Counted from the stretch's first letter, positions 44,677 to 54,541 are shown. The stretch: 64,000 bases of DNA from Rhodospirillales bacterium (GCA_026196105.1 JAPHRK010000036.1:1-64000); one strand, 5' to 3'. The notes: generated by a model not told the origin, from the sequence alone. Numbers and translations are program-made.

Positions 44677-45434
44677 TATTCGTCTTCCAATTTAGCTTTA
44701 AGGTGGGAGAGAAGAGGATAAAGCCCGGCAAATAGGGCAATCAAAAAGCCGTACCCCCCTTCTGTATAGCCTTTACGTCGCACGTAGCACTTAAAGAAGC
44801 GAGAGAAAAATCTAACTAAATGGCGGACGAATGTTCCAACCTCACCATTTTCTCGCATATCTTTTGCTCGGGCTGTGGTGTAGCTGTCTAAACGTCTTAT
44901 CATATCGGAAACGTTACGATCAACGTAATGATCAAGACGGTTGGTTAGCATGGGGCCTTTGGGACCGCGCCATTTAAGGCGAGGGTGTAGCCGTTGGTCT
45001 CCCCAGGTTTTGACACCTTTCTTGAAGAGCCCTGGATATGCCGCTTTGCCAAATGATGCTCCCCAACCCCAGCGGACCAATTTATCGCCAATATAATTAT
45101 CGACTAAAATTTCGTGCCAATCGTAGGGCGTTGTTTCAATGACTTGGCGGATTTCTTTGGCGAGGGCTTCTGGAACCCTTTCATCAGCGTCTACTTCTAA
45201 AACCCAATCTCCGGTACAAAATTCAATACCTGCATTGCGCCGAGGCCCTTCGATTTCCCAGGAACCTTCAAGTAATCTGTCGGTAAATTTGAGGGCAATT
45301 TCTTTGGTGCCATCAGTGCATTTGTCTAAGACAACAACGATCTCATCGGTAAAGCGCAAACGTTCCAGGCACTCTGCCAGCTTATCTTCCTCGTTGTGGG
45401 CAACGACTAAGGCTGAAAGCTTCGGTGCGGTCAT
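44676..45434 (-). CDS. GT2-family glycosyltransferase (WaaE/KdtX-like)
   Basis: A 252-residue GT-A enzyme. The nucleotide-binding front ALVVAHNEEDKLAECLERL and the metal site EVDADERVP are present, as are the later WGDQRLHPRLKWRG and DRNVSDMIRRLDSYTT segments characteristic of WaaE/LpsX-type LPS-core glucosyltransferases. A hydrophobic segment near the C-terminus (YGFLIALFAGLYPLLSHL) may anchor it to the membrane. It overlaps the GT9 gene upstream by four bases. Confidence 0.9.
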   Translation of the reverse strand: MTAPKLSALVVAHNEEDKLAECLERLRFTDEIVVVLDKCTDGTKEIALKFTDRLLEGSWEIEGPRRNAGIEFCTGDWVLEVDADERVPEALAKEIRQVIETTPYDWHEILVDNYIGDKLVRWGWGASFGKAAYPGLFKKGVKTWGDQRLHPRLKWRGPKGPMLTNRLDHYVDRNVSDMIRRLDSYTTARAKDMRENGEVGTFVRHLVRFFSRFFKCYVRRKGYTEGGYGFLIALFAGLYPLLSHLKAKLEDE

Positions 45435-46399
45435 GAAGGACTCCCTTCAATCTTTCGCCAAAGCTCATTAGCTGCTTGTTCAGCCATGTCCACAGTTAAG
45501 GTATCCATCAAGGTGCCCGTTGTCTCATGATTGAAGTTTTCATCAGAATTAGGGCCGAAAATCTCATCAAAAGATAGCTTAGCTCTCACAAAAGAGCATT
45601 TTTCGCCCCAAGGAGCATAAAACTCGTCCTTTGAGGGGCCAAAAAGCCCTAAAGTAGGGGTTTTAGAGGCAGAAGATAGGTGCATAAGGCCAGAATCGTT
45701 GCCAATATAGAGATTGCAACGTTTTAAGCAGGCACTTGCTGTTGGTAAATCAACTTTCCCCATGAGGTCTATCATCCGGTCCTCAGCAAAAGCATTTAAG
45801 ACAGGCGCTGCGGCTTCTCTTTCATTTTCTGCCCCGAGCAAGGCTATCCGGGCATTCGGGAGGATAGCGTCAGGGCCAGTTAAACGATTTATCAGCTCAA
45901 CAAAAAATTCTGGACGCCAAGTTTTGGCGATCCAGTTAGCCGTTGGGCCAATGGCCAGCACTGGAGACCCTTGAGGAATAAGTTCTGTAGCTATCTTCTC
46001 TTGGACATCATTTGTCCACATTGTAGGAGCAGGAGGAGATTTAAGTTTTAGGACATTGGCGTATTTCATGACACGATGCCCGCCTCTTTCAGCCCCAATA
46101 ACGAAGCGCTTAGAGGCTAAAAGCGTGTAGGCAATCGCTGAACCACGAAGGTCGACTACCATATCCCACCAATTGCCAACGACTTGTGACCACAAGGTGA
46201 GCCAATGTCCCCCTCGTTTTTTCTTTGGCATTGGAAATACTTGTTCTACGCCCGGTACAGCCTGAAAGAGGGGAGCGGCAATGGGACCAGCAGCAACGGT
46301 GATGCGGGCTTGTGGATAGGTAGTGATAAGGTGATCCAATAATCCAGTTGTCAAAACCGCATCACCGATGCGGGTTGCGGTGATGAAGAGGATTTTCAT
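45431..46399 (-). CDS. GT9-family glycosyltransferase (heptosyltransferase-like)
   Basis: A 322-residue GT9 protein. The start MKILFITATRIGDAVLTTGLLDHL matches heptosyltransferases (RxGDxxL...L), and the C-terminal half has YIGNDSGLMHLSSASKTPTLGLFGPS, the donor-binding loop. It would add heptose or a related sugar to the LPS inner core, but residue differences from WaaC/WaaF leave the sugar open. The ATG overlaps the upstream stop (ATGA). Confidence 0.92.
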   Translation of the reverse strand: MKILFITATRIGDAVLTTGLLDHLITTYPQARITVAAGPIAAPLFQAVPGVEQVFPMPKKKRGGHWLTLWSQVVGNWWDMVVDLRGSAIAYTLLASKRFVIGAERGGHRVMKYANVLKLKSPPAPTMWTNDVQEKIATELIPQGSPVLAIGPTANWIAKTWRPEFFVELINRLTGPDAILPNARIALLGAENEREAAAPVLNAFAEDRMIDLMGKVDLPTASACLKRCNLYIGNDSGLMHLSSASKTPTLGLFGPSKDEFYAPWGEKCSFVRAKLSFDEIFGPNSDENFNHETTGTLMDTLTVDMAEQAANELWRKIEGSPS

Positions 46400-47463
46400 G
46401 ACCAAAGCAGCTCAAATTCAGCAGCGACCACATCCCAGTTGCGTGCACGTTGCATGAGGCGGGCATCCCGAGACAAATTCACCTGGGCTGATTTGTTAGT
46501 CATCATATGGACCGCTACATTAGCAAAGGCTTGAACGTCTGGAACGACAAAGCCAGTTTGACCGTTACGGATGCATTCTGATGCTGCGCCTTTATCAAAA
46601 GCCACTGCTGGGAGTCCACAAGCTTGTGATTCTGCTAAGGTAGAGCAGTAGACCTCAGATTCGATGCGTGGATAAAGGTGAACATCTGAATCTCGGTAAA
46701 AATCAGCCATTTGGGGGTCTGCCATTGGTTTTTTAACCACCACATTCTTTAGCTCGGCTTCTTGTATCTTTTTTAGCAATGGCTTCATCTTATCAGGAAT
46801 TTCTCCACCGTTAATCCCACGATAGAGAGCTGCAGAGAAGATGTTAAGGGTCGCATTCGGGACTCGCACATAGATGCTTTTAACCCACGTATCGAGAATA
46901 TTCTCCAGCCCATGCAAGGGATGGGTAGTGATTACCGCATTGGGGAAGGTTTCTTCGAGGTCGAGTAAATCAGAATCTTCCTCTGGATTAATCTCATCTC
47001 CAGGCTGAGGGGTGACAAAGGTCTCGCCAACACCAGGCTCAATAATTGCTGTTTTGAAGTCTTTCCAAGGGTTCCAACTCTCTTTGTGGGCCTTGCTCAT
47101 AAAGAGAAGAGTTGGTTCAAAAGTTTCTAGGCGTTTTTGGTTAATGGATTTCCCAAGGTACTTGGCATTCGCTGCAAGCCAGAGGACACGTTTATCTGCA
47201 TTTTCTAACTCACCAAACAGAGCTGGTTTACGTAAAGCAATTACCACGTCAGCTTCAGGCGGTCTTGGCAAGTCCCAAGGAACCCAGCGTACCCCTTCGA
47301 TTAATTTAGCTTCGTTGCATCGATTAATCACAGTAACCCCGTGATTACGTTTTGCTAAAGCCCGTGAAACCCCAACCACAGCCTTCTCCATGCCACCTAA
47401 AGGCTGGTTCATGGGGCTATCGCCATCATAGGGAATTGAGTCATCAAAAATAGTTATTTGCAT
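46396..47463 (-). CDS. GT4-like glycosyltransferase, first gene of the glycan operon
   Basis: A 355-residue GT-B protein starting MQITIFDDSIPYDGDSPMNQPLGGMEKAVVG. Donor-site residues appear in RIESEVYCSTLAESQACGLPAVAFDKGAASE. It is similar in layout to the 345-residue GT4 two genes downstream, so the two may derive from one ancestor. First gene of the tightly packed operon running to the GNAT gene; the 133-bp gap upstream should contain the promoter. Confidence 0.87.
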   Translation of the reverse strand: MQITIFDDSIPYDGDSPMNQPLGGMEKAVVGVSRALAKRNHGVTVINRCNEAKLIEGVRWVPWDLPRPPEADVVIALRKPALFGELENADKRVLWLAANAKYLGKSINQKRLETFEPTLLFMSKAHKESWNPWKDFKTAIIEPGVGETFVTPQPGDEINPEEDSDLLDLEETFPNAVITTHPLHGLENILDTWVKSIYVRVPNATLNIFSAALYRGINGGEIPDKMKPLLKKIQEAELKNVVVKKPMADPQMADFYRDSDVHLYPRIESEVYCSTLAESQACGLPAVAFDKGAASECIRNGQTGFVVPDVQAFANVAVHMMTNKSAQVNLSRDARLMQRARNWDVVAAEFELLWS

Positions 47464-47596
47464 GGGTGAATCATTAAGCGGAATGGTTCACGAAAACAAG
47501 GGTTTCCCTTTCATAACTTCGACAAATGCCGGAGGAATTTTTAGGGAAGTTTAATTCTGAATAACAAACTACGTTAAGCGGATTGGTTATCCAGTT

Positions 47597-48409
47597 TTAC
47601 CTGTCAGTATTCATGCTGTAGCTGTACCCATAATTCTTAAGCAAATTGGCATAACCCTTGGTCAGTTTGTATGCCTTAAATGCTTTATCGAACTGGCTGA
47701 GAAAAGTTAGGGCGTTTGGATCTTTTTTAGATACTAAGAGGTGAAAATTAGGGCTTTCTGGGACGATTTTTGGGTGAGCGATAAGGGAGCCCTCTATGCC
47801 TAATCGTTTGGCTAAACTCACGATAACGTCCTCTGAGTGGACAATGATATCTACTCGGTCCCTTTCCATCATTTTGAGACAACTTTCGTATGTCCTGGGG
47901 ACAACGTGCCTAATTTCACGGGCATTGAGATAACGTTCACTCCATCCATCAGCATTAGCCCGACAAAACCTGAATTCTTTAAGTTGCTCAACTTGTTGGC
48001 CAGATTTAACAGCTTTTTCAGCTGCGGACCCCTTAAATGTGAAAAACCGTATTGGAAGGGTTAAAACAGACTGCTCTGACTGATATGCGTAGGAGAGACG
48101 GTCTGGGTTTGGGGATGTAATAAAAGCAAAGGCTTTTCCGGTTTTTACAAACCTTTGGGCTCGGGGCCAAACTTCGCCTCTATGGGCAACAGGAATTCCC
48201 ATTACTCTTTCCACCACTTGATTAACGATATCAGGCAACAAGCCCTGAACGTCAGGGCCATTGCCGTGAGACAGAGGAGGGTAAGTGTCTGCGTAAACGA
48301 AGCGGTAGGAGGTTAGGTTTGGTGACGTTGTTAGTTTTTCTGCGACTGCTGGGACTGACAGGAATAGCCACGACATAAGAAATACTAAGATTTTCAGGCT
48401 TCGATTCAT
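47597..48409 (-). CDS. Periplasmic solute-binding protein (SBP_bac_3-like)
   Basis: A 270-residue secreted protein: signal peptide (about 1-23, LVFLMSWLFLSVPAVA), then YRFVYADTYPPLSHGNGPDVQGLLPDIVNQVVERV, the opening lobe of amino-acid-type binding proteins. FAFITSPNPDRLSYAYQSE is the hinge-side segment. Similar orphan binding proteins occur without a transporter and are sometimes sensory. No ABC or kinase gene is adjacent. The ligand is unknown. Confidence 0.83.
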   Translation of the reverse strand: MNRSLKILVFLMSWLFLSVPAVAEKLTTSPNLTSYRFVYADTYPPLSHGNGPDVQGLLPDIVNQVVERVMGIPVAHRGEVWPRAQRFVKTGKAFAFITSPNPDRLSYAYQSEQSVLTLPIRFFTFKGSAAEKAVKSGQQVEQLKEFRFCRANADGWSERYLNAREIRHVVPRTYESCLKMMERDRVDIIVHSEDVIVSLAKRLGIEGSLIAHPKIVPESPNFHLLVSKKDPNALTFLSQFDKAFKAYKLTKGYANLLKNYGYSYSMNTDR

Positions 48410-48692
48410 CCTTGCCTCATTTGGGGTGTTCTTTTTGTTGCTTTAATATTTGGTTAGATAATAGGAATTGCAATCCATTTATTAATTCACCCTGAGCAAA
48501 TAAAACGCAAACTTTACTTTTCCAAGTATGCCGACAACCAAGAAAAGTGGCGAGACTACTCACATTAAACTATATAATTTTGGTGAGACGTTCGCTTCGG
48601 GCCATGTTTGTAACACCATCCGCTGACATGAACTGTCAGTAGGGCACTGTTATACAGAGCATGACTTTTTTTATGAGAGGAAATGTGATTTG

Positions 48693-49400
48693 ATGAAATT
48701 AATTACCTATCCAGGAAGTTTTGGTGAGCCAAGCGCGAGCCCTTTTTGTGTAAAAGCCATGTGCTTACTTGAAATGACCAAGCAACCATGGGCACCCAAA
48801 TATGTCCACGACCCGCGCAAAGCGCCAAAGGCAAAATTTCCTGTCTTAAAGGATGAAGAGCAAACGATTGCGGATAGTGATCACATCCGAGATTACCTAG
48901 AAAACAAATATAATGTTGATTTTGATGAAGGGCTTTCTACTGAACAACGGGCCATGTCTCGGGCAGTCATTCGTATGGTGGAAGAACATCTCTACTTTGC
49001 CTTGGTCTGTGACCGTTGGATTAACGACGATAACTGGGCCAAGATTAAAATCGCCTTTTTCGGGCATATTCCTTTCCCCATTAATCCAATTGTGACCCGT
49101 TTGGTGCGCAAACAAGCGATACAGCAATTTAAGGCTCAAGGCATGGGCCGTCACACCCCAGAGGAACGCTTTGACCGGGCCAAAAAAGATGTGACAGCGA
49201 TTGTCGGAATATTGAATGGGAAGCCATTTTTGTTTGGTGATACGGCTACAGCCGCTGATGCCTCTGTCATCCCCATGCTAAGGGCAATAACCATTACCCC
49301 CGTTGCGACAGACCTAACAAACTTGGCCAAACAAAATGAAAAATTGCTGGCTTATATTGAGCGGGGAAGGGAAGCGATATACCCTAAACTGAATAAATAG
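48693..49400 (+). CDS. Glutathione S-transferase-like protein
   Basis: A 235-residue protein with a thioredoxin-fold N-domain (MKLITYPGSFGEPSASPFCVKAMCLLEM, including the SPFCVK Cys/Ser position) and an all-helical C-domain (HTPEERFDRAKKDVTAIVGILNGKPFLFGDTATAADASVIPML split near residues 160-205, with the N-capping ATAADAS box). It resembles the metaxin/FAX-like branch of GSTs. AGAGG lies 12 bases before the ATG. Substrate unknown. Confidence 0.87.
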   Translation: MKLITYPGSFGEPSASPFCVKAMCLLEMTKQPWAPKYVHDPRKAPKAKFPVLKDEEQTIADSDHIRDYLENKYNVDFDEGLSTEQRAMSRAVIRMVEEHLYFALVCDRWINDDNWAKIKIAFFGHIPFPINPIVTRLVRKQAIQQFKAQGMGRHTPEERFDRAKKDVTAIVGILNGKPFLFGDTATAADASVIPMLRAITITPVATDLTNLAKQNEKLLAYIERGREAIYPKLNK

Positions 49401-49431
49401 ATTTTCTCATTTTTGGAATGTTTAATTGAGA

Positions 49432-49464
49432 AGAAAAGCTTTATGCGCGGGGGTGAGCCGCGCA
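49432..49464 (-). terminator. Terminator after the 3-hydroxyacyl-CoA dehydrogenase gene
   Basis: TGCGCGG (49444-49450) and CCGCGCA (49458-49464) form a 7-bp stem; on the minus strand it is followed by TAAAGCTTTTCTTC. Fits an intrinsic terminator located 15 bases past the stop. Confidence 0.6.
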
Positions 49465-49478
49465 CAGCTTCAATCGAA

Positions 49479-50804
49479 TTATACCGCTGCGTAGTCCCCG
49501 TCTCGTCCCAAATATTCACTACCTTCGTTGCGGTAGAAGGTGTCGGCGTTGGCATTCATCAGCACCATGAGCATGGCAGGGATGTCTTTGCTTTCTTGTT
49601 TGAGGTGATCGATGACGCGCTGAGGGCCGACGGTGTCGAGCATTTCAAATGGCCCTTTGCGCCAACCGAAGCCCCATTTCATGGCATTGTCGATGTTGAC
49701 GATGTCATCCGCAATTTGAGGCACTAAATCAGCGGCATAACAGAGGGTTCCGCCCATCAGGTCCCAGGCAAAGCGGCCTTCGGGGGTGTCGGCAAATAGA
49801 AGGGTTTCTAAGCTGGAGTGTTCTTCTGAGAGTTCTATTTGTTTGAACGCCCGCCATTCGCCCTTACCAAGACCGAAGGTCTGTTTGGTTTTGCTGCCGT
49901 CTTCGTGTTTGATCATTTTGTAGAAGCCGCCACCGGTTTTGCGGCCAAGCTGTCCACTGTCGAGCATAGCTTGTTCGGCGGCAGGGAATTTAGTGAACGC
50001 ACGGCCTATATCATCAGTGGGTAGGTTGGTATCTAGGTTTTTGCCGACAAAATCCATGATGTCGAGGCCGATGAGATCGATCAGGCCAAACAGACCTGTT
50101 CCAGGTAATCCGACAGGACGGCTCATCAGGGTATCAACGGCTTCCTGGCTTAGGCCATCTTTTTTGGCGGCGGCTAAAGATTTGTGCAAACCAGAGAGCA
50201 TGAAGAAACAACCGATCCGATTGCCGATGAAGTTTACGGTGTCTTTGGCATGAACCACGCCTTTGCCAAGCACCGTTGAGCAGAATTCAGCCAAAGCATC
50301 AATGACTTCTGGGTCTGTATCATCACAAGGAACCAGCTCCATCAATTTCATGATATTGACAGGGTTAAAGAAGTGGGTAACGGCCAGGTCTTTTCTGAAG
50401 CGCTCGGGCATACCTTCGGCGATATCACGCAACGGGATGCCGGAGGTGTTAGTGGCGATAATAGAGCCATCAGCGCGGAGAGGTTCAACTTTTTTGAAGA
50501 ACTCTCGTTTGATATTCACATCTTCGACAATGGCTTCACAAATCCAATCGTAATCTTTGATCTTTTCCAGATCGTCGTCAAAGTTACCGATTTCGATATA
50601 CTTAACATTTTCAGGGTCATCGAGGGCAGGGGGGCGGATGTTTTGCATGAGTTCCAAAGATTTTGCTGCGATGGCGTTGCGATCATCTCCGTCGCTGGCC
50701 ATGTCGAGGAACAAAACTTTCTTGCCTTTGTTGGCAGCAAGAGCAGCAATGCCAAGGCCCATGGTGCCAGTGCCTAACACAGCAACTGAATCTATTTTTC
50801 TCAT
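49479..50804 (-). CDS. 3-hydroxyacyl-CoA dehydrogenase (stand-alone HBD domain)
   Basis: A 441-residue NAD-dependent dehydrogenase. The Rossmann motif VAVLGTGTMGLGIAALAANKG opens the protein, the catalytic His is in AVTHFFNPVNIMKLMELV with the conserved Glu, and SNTSGIP-like NTSGIPLRDIAEG is present. Two C-terminal HBD dimer domains follow (FIGNRIG; GPFEMLDTVG). It resembles the N-terminal half of large FadB/FadJ-type enzymes but ends at YAAV without the enoyl-CoA hydratase domain. No hydratase or thiolase gene is adjacent. Confidence 0.9.
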   Translation of the reverse strand: MRKIDSVAVLGTGTMGLGIAALAANKGKKVLFLDMASDGDDRNAIAAKSLELMQNIRPPALDDPENVKYIEIGNFDDDLEKIKDYDWICEAIVEDVNIKREFFKKVEPLRADGSIIATNTSGIPLRDIAEGMPERFRKDLAVTHFFNPVNIMKLMELVPCDDTDPEVIDALAEFCSTVLGKGVVHAKDTVNFIGNRIGCFFMLSGLHKSLAAAKKDGLSQEAVDTLMSRPVGLPGTGLFGLIDLIGLDIMDFVGKNLDTNLPTDDIGRAFTKFPAAEQAMLDSGQLGRKTGGGFYKMIKHEDGSKTKQTFGLGKGEWRAFKQIELSEEHSSLETLLFADTPEGRFAWDLMGGTLCYAADLVPQIADDIVNIDNAMKWGFGWRKGPFEMLDTVGPQRVIDHLKQESKDIPAMLMVLMNANADTFYRNEGSEYLGRDGDYAAV

Positions 50805-50885
50805 TTCTTCTGATCCCTTAACCCTAATGATTGAAATTTTGCGCGAGAATAAGTTGGCAGCTTTTTGAGATCAATATATCAATTG

Positions 50886-50926
50886 TAAAATAAAAGAAGC
50901 CACCCCTAAGGAGGAGCGGCTTCTTT
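50886..50926 (-). terminator. Intrinsic terminator after nifJ
   Basis: AAAGAAGCC (50893-50901) pairs with GGCTTCTTT (50918-50926), and the stem extends toward CCCC/GGAGG with one mismatch. On the minus strand it is followed by an A/T run (TTTTATTTTA). It lies 22 bases past the stop. Confidence 0.8.
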
Positions 50927-50947
50927 AACTAAACTGGGTTGAAGGCC

Positions 50948-53900
50948 CTACTCTGCAGCAGGCCTTGCTTTATCCTTTTTTTCTGGAAGATCGACTTTAA
51001 ACTCGGCGATTTTTCGGTAGAGAGCCTGACGACGCTTAATGTCTTCCTCTGCTAAGGTGACCAAGCGGGTATAAAGCTCGGGGTCCTGACGGTTAACAGC
51101 TTGGAAGCGGGTTTCGTTGGCCATATAATCCGCCAAGGGTTTGCTGGCAGGTTTATTGTCAACGATCAGTGGTGGTTCTCCAGTGCCAAGACGACGAGGA
51201 TCATAACGGTAAAGAGGCCAATAACCTGTGTCGACCGCTAGTTTATGTTGATCCAGAGCATCTGACATATCATAGCCATGAGCGATACAGTTGGAGTAGC
51301 CGATGATCAGTGACGGGCCGTCAAAGGATTCTGCTTCCTCAAAAGCTTTCACCGTTTGCAGGTCTCGTGCCCCAAAGGACACACTAGCCACATAAGCGGT
51401 ACCATGAGCCATGGCCTGGAGGCCAAGATCTTTTTTCGGTAAGGTTTTGCCAGCAACGGCGAATTTAGCTGCCGCCCCGATTGTCGTTGCCTTCGACTGC
51501 TGGCCGCCGGTGTTGGAATAAACTTCTGTATCCATCACCAGGATGTTGACGTTTTTTCCAGAGGAAAGCACATGGTCGAGACCGCCGTAGCCAATGTCGT
51601 AAGCCCAACCATCTCCACCAGCGATCCAGACCGAACGATGGATAAGGTAATCAGCTAAAATCAATAGACGACGGGCTTCGTCTGACCCATGCTTTGCCAA
51701 CTGCTCTTTCAGGGTTTCAACTCGTACTCTTTGTTCAATTACGCCGACTTCGTCACGATCTTCAATATGGCTGAGAATCTCGCCGGCAAGGTTACCGATC
51801 TGGCTGGAAAGTCCTTTGAGCAGATTTTCAGCTTGCTGTGTATGTTGGTCGATGGCCAGACGGAAACCCAGACCGAACTCGGCATTATCTTCAAACAGTG
51901 AGTTGGCCCAAGCGGGACCGCGGCCTTCTTTGTTGGTGGTATATGGGGTGGTTGGCAAGTTGCCCCCAAAAATTGAGGAGCACCCCGTGGCGTTGGCAAT
52001 CAACATGCGATCCCCATATAATTGGGTTGCCAGCTTAAGATAAGGTGTCTCACCACAGCCGACGCAAGCCCCAGAAAACTCGATCAAGGGCTCAGCAAAC
52101 TGAGGCATTTTCACATTGGTTTTTAGTTTGGTGCGATCTACTTCAGGGAGCTTGAGGAAATACTCAAAGTTTTCCCCCTCGGACTCAACCAAAGGCATTT
52201 GTGGTTCCATGCGTAGAGAAAGGCGCTCAGGGTTCTTTTTGTCTTTGCCGGGGCAAACCCGCACGCAAATCTGACAGCCTGTGCAATCTTCCGGTGCCAC
52301 CTGAACGGTATATTTGGAGTCTCCAAATTCCTTGCCTTTGTAATCCATAGACAAGAAGGTTTTTGGGGCGTCTGTAATGGCTTCTGGGGGGTAGGCTTTG
52401 ACGCGGATGGCTGCGTGAGGGCAGACCATGGCGCATTTGTTACATTGAATACACAGGTCAGGTTCCCAAACCGGAATTTCCAAAGCCAAACCACGTTTCT
52501 CGTATTGGGCGGTTCCCGTCGGCCAGGTGCCGTCAATTGGGAAGGCGCTAACAGGTAACAAGTCGCCTTTGTTAGCCAGCATCACCCCTGTAACTTGTTT
52601 GACAAAATCGGGCGCGTGATTAGGCACGGGTGGGGGGACCATGATCGCAGAGGTCGCCTCCACAGGAATGTCTACTTGGTGGAGGTTTGCCAAAGTCATG
52701 TCCACAGCCGCGAAGTTTTGATCAATCACGTCCTGACCTTTGAGGTTATAGGTTTTTTTTATGGCGTTTTTGATTTGCTCTATTGCTTCGTCTCGTGGCA
52801 AAACCCCGGAAATGGCGAAGAAACAGGTTTGCATAATGGTATTAATACGTCTTCCCATTCCGGCATTGCGGGCAACGGTATTAGCATCAATGACATAGAG
52901 TTCTAATTTCTTATCGATGATTTCCCGTTGGACTTTTTGCGGCAGCATCTCCCAAACTTTGTCTCGGCCATAAGGCGCGTTGAGCAGGAAGGTTGCGCCC
53001 TCATCAGCCAATTCCAACACGTCGTATTTTTCAAGGAAACCAAATTTATGACAGGCAACGAAGCTGGTGCCCTGGACCAAGTAAGAGGCCTTAATGGGAT
53101 GGTCGTCAAAGCGCAGGTGTGAGGTCGTATAGCCACCAGATTTCTTTGAATCATAGACAAAATAGCCCTGAGCAAAGTAATCTGTGTTTTCGGCAATAAT
53201 CTTAATAGAGTTTTTGTTAGCACCTACGGTGCCATCTGCGCCAAGACCCCAGAATACAGCCGTTTTTTCCGTCGGTTTGTTGAGTCGGAAGTTAGAGTCA
53301 ACATCAAGGGAGCGATGGCTAACATCGTCCACGATGCCGACAGTAAAGCTGTCTTTGGGGTCATCTTTCAGAAGTTCGTCGTAGACGGCTTTGATCATGG
53401 CTGGCGTAAATTCTTTAGACGATAGACCATAACGACCGCCAATAACCTGAGGCTCGCGGGCTGTTGGGCGAAGACCCTTTGTGCGGGCTTGGGTGAGGGC
53501 CGTTATGATATCCATATAAAGGGGCTCTCCTGGAGCTCCATTTTCTTTAGTCCGGTCAAGAACGGCGATTGATTGAACGCTGGTCGGTAAGGCTGAAACA
53601 AAAGCATCCAAAGAGAAGGGGCGGAACAGGCGGACTTTAACCAGACCTAGTTTTTCGCCTTTGGCATTTAACTGTGTAATGGTTTCTTCAACAGCTTCCG
53701 CACCAGATCCCATCATAATGACAACGCGTTCAGCTTCAGGGTCACCCACGTAGTCAAACAACTTGTATTGACGACCAGTGAGGGCGGAAAATTCGTCCAT
53801 AGTGTCTTGTACGATATCGGCGCAAGCGGTGTAATGGTTGTTGCGGGCTTCCTGCATTTGGAAGAAGGTATCGGGATTTTGAGCGGCACCTCTTAAGACT

Positions 53901-54541
53901 GGGTTTTCTGGATTTAGGGCTCGGTCTCTATGATGTTTAATCAAGTCTTCCGGCATCATTTGGCGGAGATCGTCATCAGTGAGTTCTTCAATTTTGTTGA
54001 CCTCCGCAGAAGTGCGGAAACCATCAAAGAAATGAAGAAAGGGCAAACTGGTTTTCAAAGTTGCAACTTGGCCAATTAAGGCCATGTCCTGAGCTTCCTG
54101 TACTGAATTAGAGCACAGCATGGAAAAACCCGTTTGACGACAGGCCATGACGTCTGACTGATCGCCAAAAATAGATAGAGCGTGGGTGGCGACGGTCCGA
54201 GCCGAAACATGCATACAGAACGGGGTCATTTCGCCCGCAATCTTGAACATGTTTGGGATCATGAGCAGCAACCCCTGAGAAGCAGTAAAGGTCGTGGTTA
54301 GCGCCCCTGCTTGTAGTGCTCCGTGACAAGCGCCCGCGGCACCCGCCTCAGATTGCATTTCCGTAATATCAGGAACGACGCCCCAGATATTGGTTTGTCC
54401 CTTAGCTGACCATTCGTCGGCATATTCTCCCATCGTTGAAGATGGTGTAATAGGATAGATAACAACTACTTCATTGGTCCGATGGGCGACAGAAGACACA
54501 GCTTCGTTGCCTTCAACCGCGATCATTCGCCTACTTGTCAT
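50948..54541 (-). CDS. nifJ: Pyruvate:ferredoxin (flavodoxin) oxidoreductase, single-chain
   Basis: Oxidatively decarboxylates pyruvate to acetyl-CoA, reducing ferredoxin or flavodoxin. The 1197-residue chain has all fused domains: the pyrimidine domain start VVIYPITPSSTMGEYADEW, a transketolase C-like part, the gamma domain (FWGLGADGTVGANKNSIKII), two [4Fe-4S] motifs (CIQCNKCAMVCPHAAI near 695 and CTGCQICVRVCPG near 750), then the proximal cluster Cys (GACVGCGET) and the TPP-binding GDGWAYDIGYGGLDHVL. Length is as expected for NifJ. AGGGGACATCAGGT precedes the ATG. It is oxygen-sensitive in many species, suggesting low-oxygen use. Confidence 0.96.
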   Translation of the reverse strand: MTSRRMIAVEGNEAVSSVAHRTNEVVVIYPITPSSTMGEYADEWSAKGQTNIWGVVPDITEMQSEAGAAGACHGALQAGALTTTFTASQGLLLMIPNMFKIAGEMTPFCMHVSARTVATHALSIFGDQSDVMACRQTGFSMLCSNSVQEAQDMALIGQVATLKTSLPFLHFFDGFRTSAEVNKIEELTDDDLRQMMPEDLIKHHRDRALNPENPVLRGAAQNPDTFFQMQEARNNHYTACADIVQDTMDEFSALTGRQYKLFDYVGDPEAERVVIMMGSGAEAVEETITQLNAKGEKLGLVKVRLFRPFSLDAFVSALPTSVQSIAVLDRTKENGAPGEPLYMDIITALTQARTKGLRPTAREPQVIGGRYGLSSKEFTPAMIKAVYDELLKDDPKDSFTVGIVDDVSHRSLDVDSNFRLNKPTEKTAVFWGLGADGTVGANKNSIKIIAENTDYFAQGYFVYDSKKSGGYTTSHLRFDDHPIKASYLVQGTSFVACHKFGFLEKYDVLELADEGATFLLNAPYGRDKVWEMLPQKVQREIIDKKLELYVIDANTVARNAGMGRRINTIMQTCFFAISGVLPRDEAIEQIKNAIKKTYNLKGQDVIDQNFAAVDMTLANLHQVDIPVEATSAIMVPPPVPNHAPDFVKQVTGVMLANKGDLLPVSAFPIDGTWPTGTAQYEKRGLALEIPVWEPDLCIQCNKCAMVCPHAAIRVKAYPPEAITDAPKTFLSMDYKGKEFGDSKYTVQVAPEDCTGCQICVRVCPGKDKKNPERLSLRMEPQMPLVESEGENFEYFLKLPEVDRTKLKTNVKMPQFAEPLIEFSGACVGCGETPYLKLATQLYGDRMLIANATGCSSIFGGNLPTTPYTTNKEGRGPAWANSLFEDNAEFGLGFRLAIDQHTQQAENLLKGLSSQIGNLAGEILSHIEDRDEVGVIEQRVRVETLKEQLAKHGSDEARRLLILADYLIHRSVWIAGGDGWAYDIGYGGLDHVLSSGKNVNILVMDTEVYSNTGGQQSKATTIGAAAKFAVAGKTLPKKDLGLQAMAHGTAYVASVSFGARDLQTVKAFEEAESFDGPSLIIGYSNCIAHGYDMSDALDQHKLAVDTGYWPLYRYDPRRLGTGEPPLIVDNKPASKPLADYMANETRFQAVNRQDPELYTRLVTLAEEDIKRRQALYRKIAEFKVDLPEKKDKARPAAE

